Source of the DNA: Mycobacterium sp.
Lineage (GTDB): Bacteria; Actinomycetota; Actinomycetes; Mycobacteriales; Mycobacteriaceae
NCBI GenBank assembly: GCA_018882545.1
Contig: VERS01000131.1
Location: 1 to 6,513 of the forward strand
DNA: 6,513 bases
Reading direction: 5' to 3'
The stretch's first letter is position 1, and every line of letters begins with the position of its first letter. The position numbers were made by a program, and so were the translations under genes. The notes beneath the pieces were generated by a model. It worked only from the letters and a program-made list of their open reading frames with translations, made no database searches and was not told where the DNA came from. This document shows positions 5,309-6,513 of the stretch, piece by piece.

Positions 5309-6481
5309 ATGCCCCTGGCCGACGTCGCGGAGTCGTGGCTGGCTGCGCACTACGACACCCTCGTCGCCTGGCGCCGCCACATCCACCGCCACCCCGAACT
5401 CGGCCGGCAGGAATTCGCCACCACGCAGTTCGTCGCCGACCGGCTGGTCGACGCCGGGCTGAACCCCAAGGTGCTGCCCGGCGGGGCCGGGTTGATCTGC
5501 GACTTCGGCCCCGGACATACGCCCCGGATCGCGTTGCGCGCCGACATGGACGCCCTGCCCATGGTGGAGCGCACCGATGCGCCGTACGCCTCGTCGGTGC
5601 CGGGGGTGATGCACGCCTGCGGCCACGACGCGCACACCGCGATCCTGCTCGGCGCGGCCACCGCCCTGTCGGGTGCGCCCGAACTGCCACTCGGGGTGCG
5701 GTTGATCTTCCAGCCCGCCGAGGAGTTGATGCCCGGCGGCGCCCTGGACGCAATCGCGGCCGGCGCGCTGGCCGGGGTGTCGCGGATTTTCGCGCTGCAC
5801 TGCGATCCCCGACTGGCCGTCGGCCGGGTCGCGATCACCGTCGGCCCGATCACCTCCGCCGCCGACTCCGTCGAGATCACCCTGCATTCGCCGGGTGGGC
5901 ACACCTCGCGGCCGCATCTGACCTCGGATCTGGTCTACGGGATGGGCACCGTCATCACCGGCCTGCCCGGTGTGCTGTCTCGTCGCATCGACCCGCGGCA
6001 CGGCACCGTGATGGTGTGGGGCGCGGCCAACGCCGGCGTGGCGGCCAATGCCATCCCGCAGATCGGCACGCTGGCGGGGACCGTGCGCACCGCCAGCCGG
6101 GAGGCCTGGCTGGAAATGGAAGACGTTGTCCGGCAAACGGTTTCAGGACTGCTCGCCCCGCTGGGTATCGAGCACTCGCTGCAGTACCGGCGCGGTGTCC
6201 CGCCGGTGGTCAACGAGGAGCGCAGTACCCAGATCATGACCCACGCCATCGAGGAGGTCGGCCCGGAGGCGCTCGCCGACACCCGCCAGTCCGGTGGCGG
6301 CGAGGATTTCGCCTGGTACCTCGAGACGGTCCCCGGCGCGATGGCCCGGCTGGGCGTCTGGAGCGGCCAGGGCCCGCAGTTGGACCTGCATCAGCCGACC
6401 TTCGATCTCGACGAGCGCGCGCTGGCCGTCGGAGTCCGGGTCCTGGTCAACGTCATCGAACAGGCGGTGGCTTTCGCGTGA
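5309..6481 (+). CDS. amiA1: M20-family amidohydrolase (AmiA1-like aminoacyl/hippurate-type hydrolase)
   Basis: This 390-aa zinc-dependent peptidase-like hydrolase belongs to the M20D group (N-acyl amino acid, indoleacetyl amino acid and hippurate hydrolases). The true substrate cannot be read from sequence. Metal-site residues of the group are in place: MHACGHDAHT with Cys104 and His106, QPAEE with Glu138-Glu139, FALHCDP with His164, and LHQPTFDLDE with His361. The small dimerisation domain lies at about 183-290 and contains SPGGHTSRPH and the NAIPQIGTLAGTVR stretch. GGGEDF (329-334) is the usual late motif. No signal peptide is seen, so it is cytoplasmic. It closely resembles my recollection of M. 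tuberculosis AmiA1, and the symbol is assigned on that basis; paralogue AmiB1 is the alternative. Its stop overlaps the next start (GTGA, 6478-6481), so the two genes are probably cotranscribed. Confidence 0.9.
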   Translation: MPLADVAESWLAAHYDTLVAWRRHIHRHPELGRQEFATTQFVADRLVDAGLNPKVLPGGAGLICDFGPGHTPRIALRADMDALPMVERTDAPYASSVPGVMHACGHDAHTAILLGAATALSGAPELPLGVRLIFQPAEELMPGGALDAIAAGALAGVSRIFALHCDPRLAVGRVAITVGPITSAADSVEITLHSPGGHTSRPHLTSDLVYGMGTVITGLPGVLSRRIDPRHGTVMVWGAANAGVAANAIPQIGTLAGTVRTASREAWLEMEDVVRQTVSGLLAPLGIEHSLQYRRGVPPVVNEERSTQIMTHAIEEVGPEALADTRQSGGGEDFAWYLETVPGAMARLGVWSGQGPQLDLHQPTFDLDERALAVGVRVLVNVIEQAVAFA

Positions 6482-6513
6482 AGCTGCTCGTCACCGGCGG
6501 CGCCGGCTACGTC
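6478..6513 (+). CDS. galE: UDP-glucose 4-epimerase-like gene, first 12 codons (runs off right edge)
   Basis: GTG at 6478 opens a frame reading MKLLVTGGAGYV before the window ends. This is the NAD-binding beta strand and the start of the GxxGYxG loop of extended short-chain dehydrogenases, and the GGAGYV form is typical of GalE (UDP-glucose/UDP-galactose interconversion). The start overlaps the stop of the preceding amidohydrolase gene by 4 bp, implying coupled translation. With 12 codons, another sugar-nucleotide epimerase or dehydratase cannot be excluded. Confidence 0.68.
   Translation, partial: MKLLVTGGAGYV

Noticed and set aside
4638..6136. Long minus-strand open frames opposite upp and the amidohydrolase
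   Set aside because: They are antisense shadows of two intact, recognisable enzymes, with Arg/Gly-rich translations lacking any domain signature.
1..6513. Mobile elements, CRISPR array, tRNA/rRNA, defence or biosynthetic cluster
   Set aside because: No terminal inverted repeats, transposase motifs, regularly spaced repeats, clover-leaf sequences or defence domains were seen. Gene density and composition are uniform and chromosomal.

Overview
The window looks like chromosomal DNA from a mycobacterium or close relative (Mycobacteriales). Third codon positions are almost all G or C. SdhC/SdhD, adenosine deaminase, uracil phosphoribosyltransferase and a lineage-specific protein of the Rv3311 type all resemble, as far as I can recall, Mycobacterium tuberculosis proteins. 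I see no insertion sequence, CRISPR array, RNA gene or prophage signal.

Layout. Positions 1-1484 (minus strand) hold the start of a succinate dehydrogenase operon in the order sdhC-sdhD-sdhA. SdhA runs off the left edge, and sdhB is expected beyond it. A 183-bp divergent intergenic region (1485-1667) separates it from add (1668-2756, plus), followed by a small unrecognised plus-strand gene (about 2803-3303). That gene runs head-on, with an 11-bp gap, into a minus-strand gene for an Rv3311-like conserved protein (3315-4619). Only 33 bp separate its start from the divergent upp gene (4653-5276). Next come an M20-type amidohydrolase (5309-6481) and, overlapping its stop by 4 bp, the first 12 codons of a galE-like epimerase gene.

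How the genes work together. The sdh operon makes the membrane complex that oxidises succinate and passes electrons to quinone. add (adenosine to inosine) and upp (uracil to UMP) are salvage enzymes. Compared with the M. tuberculosis order as I remember it, the segment looks contracted: cdd, deoA, sapM, pmmB, deoD and amiB1 are missing from between genes that are otherwise in the same order and orientation. So the deaminase and the phosphoribosyltransferase remain, while the nucleoside-phosphorolysis genes that normally lie with them are absent here.

Most notable. (1) The Rv3311-like protein reads as two copies of one roughly 150-residue module joined by an acidic linker, and that linker contains a 12-bp tandem repeat. 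(2) The 33-bp gap between it and upp holds two back-to-back -10 hexamers, each 7-8 bp from a start codon, with no Shine-Dalgarno sequence, which suggests two divergent leaderless transcripts. Similar short -10-to-start spacings occur before add, the small unknown gene and the amidohydrolase gene. (3) The small unknown protein next to add has no family I can recognise. Ortholog assignments rest on remembered sequences and were not checked by a search.
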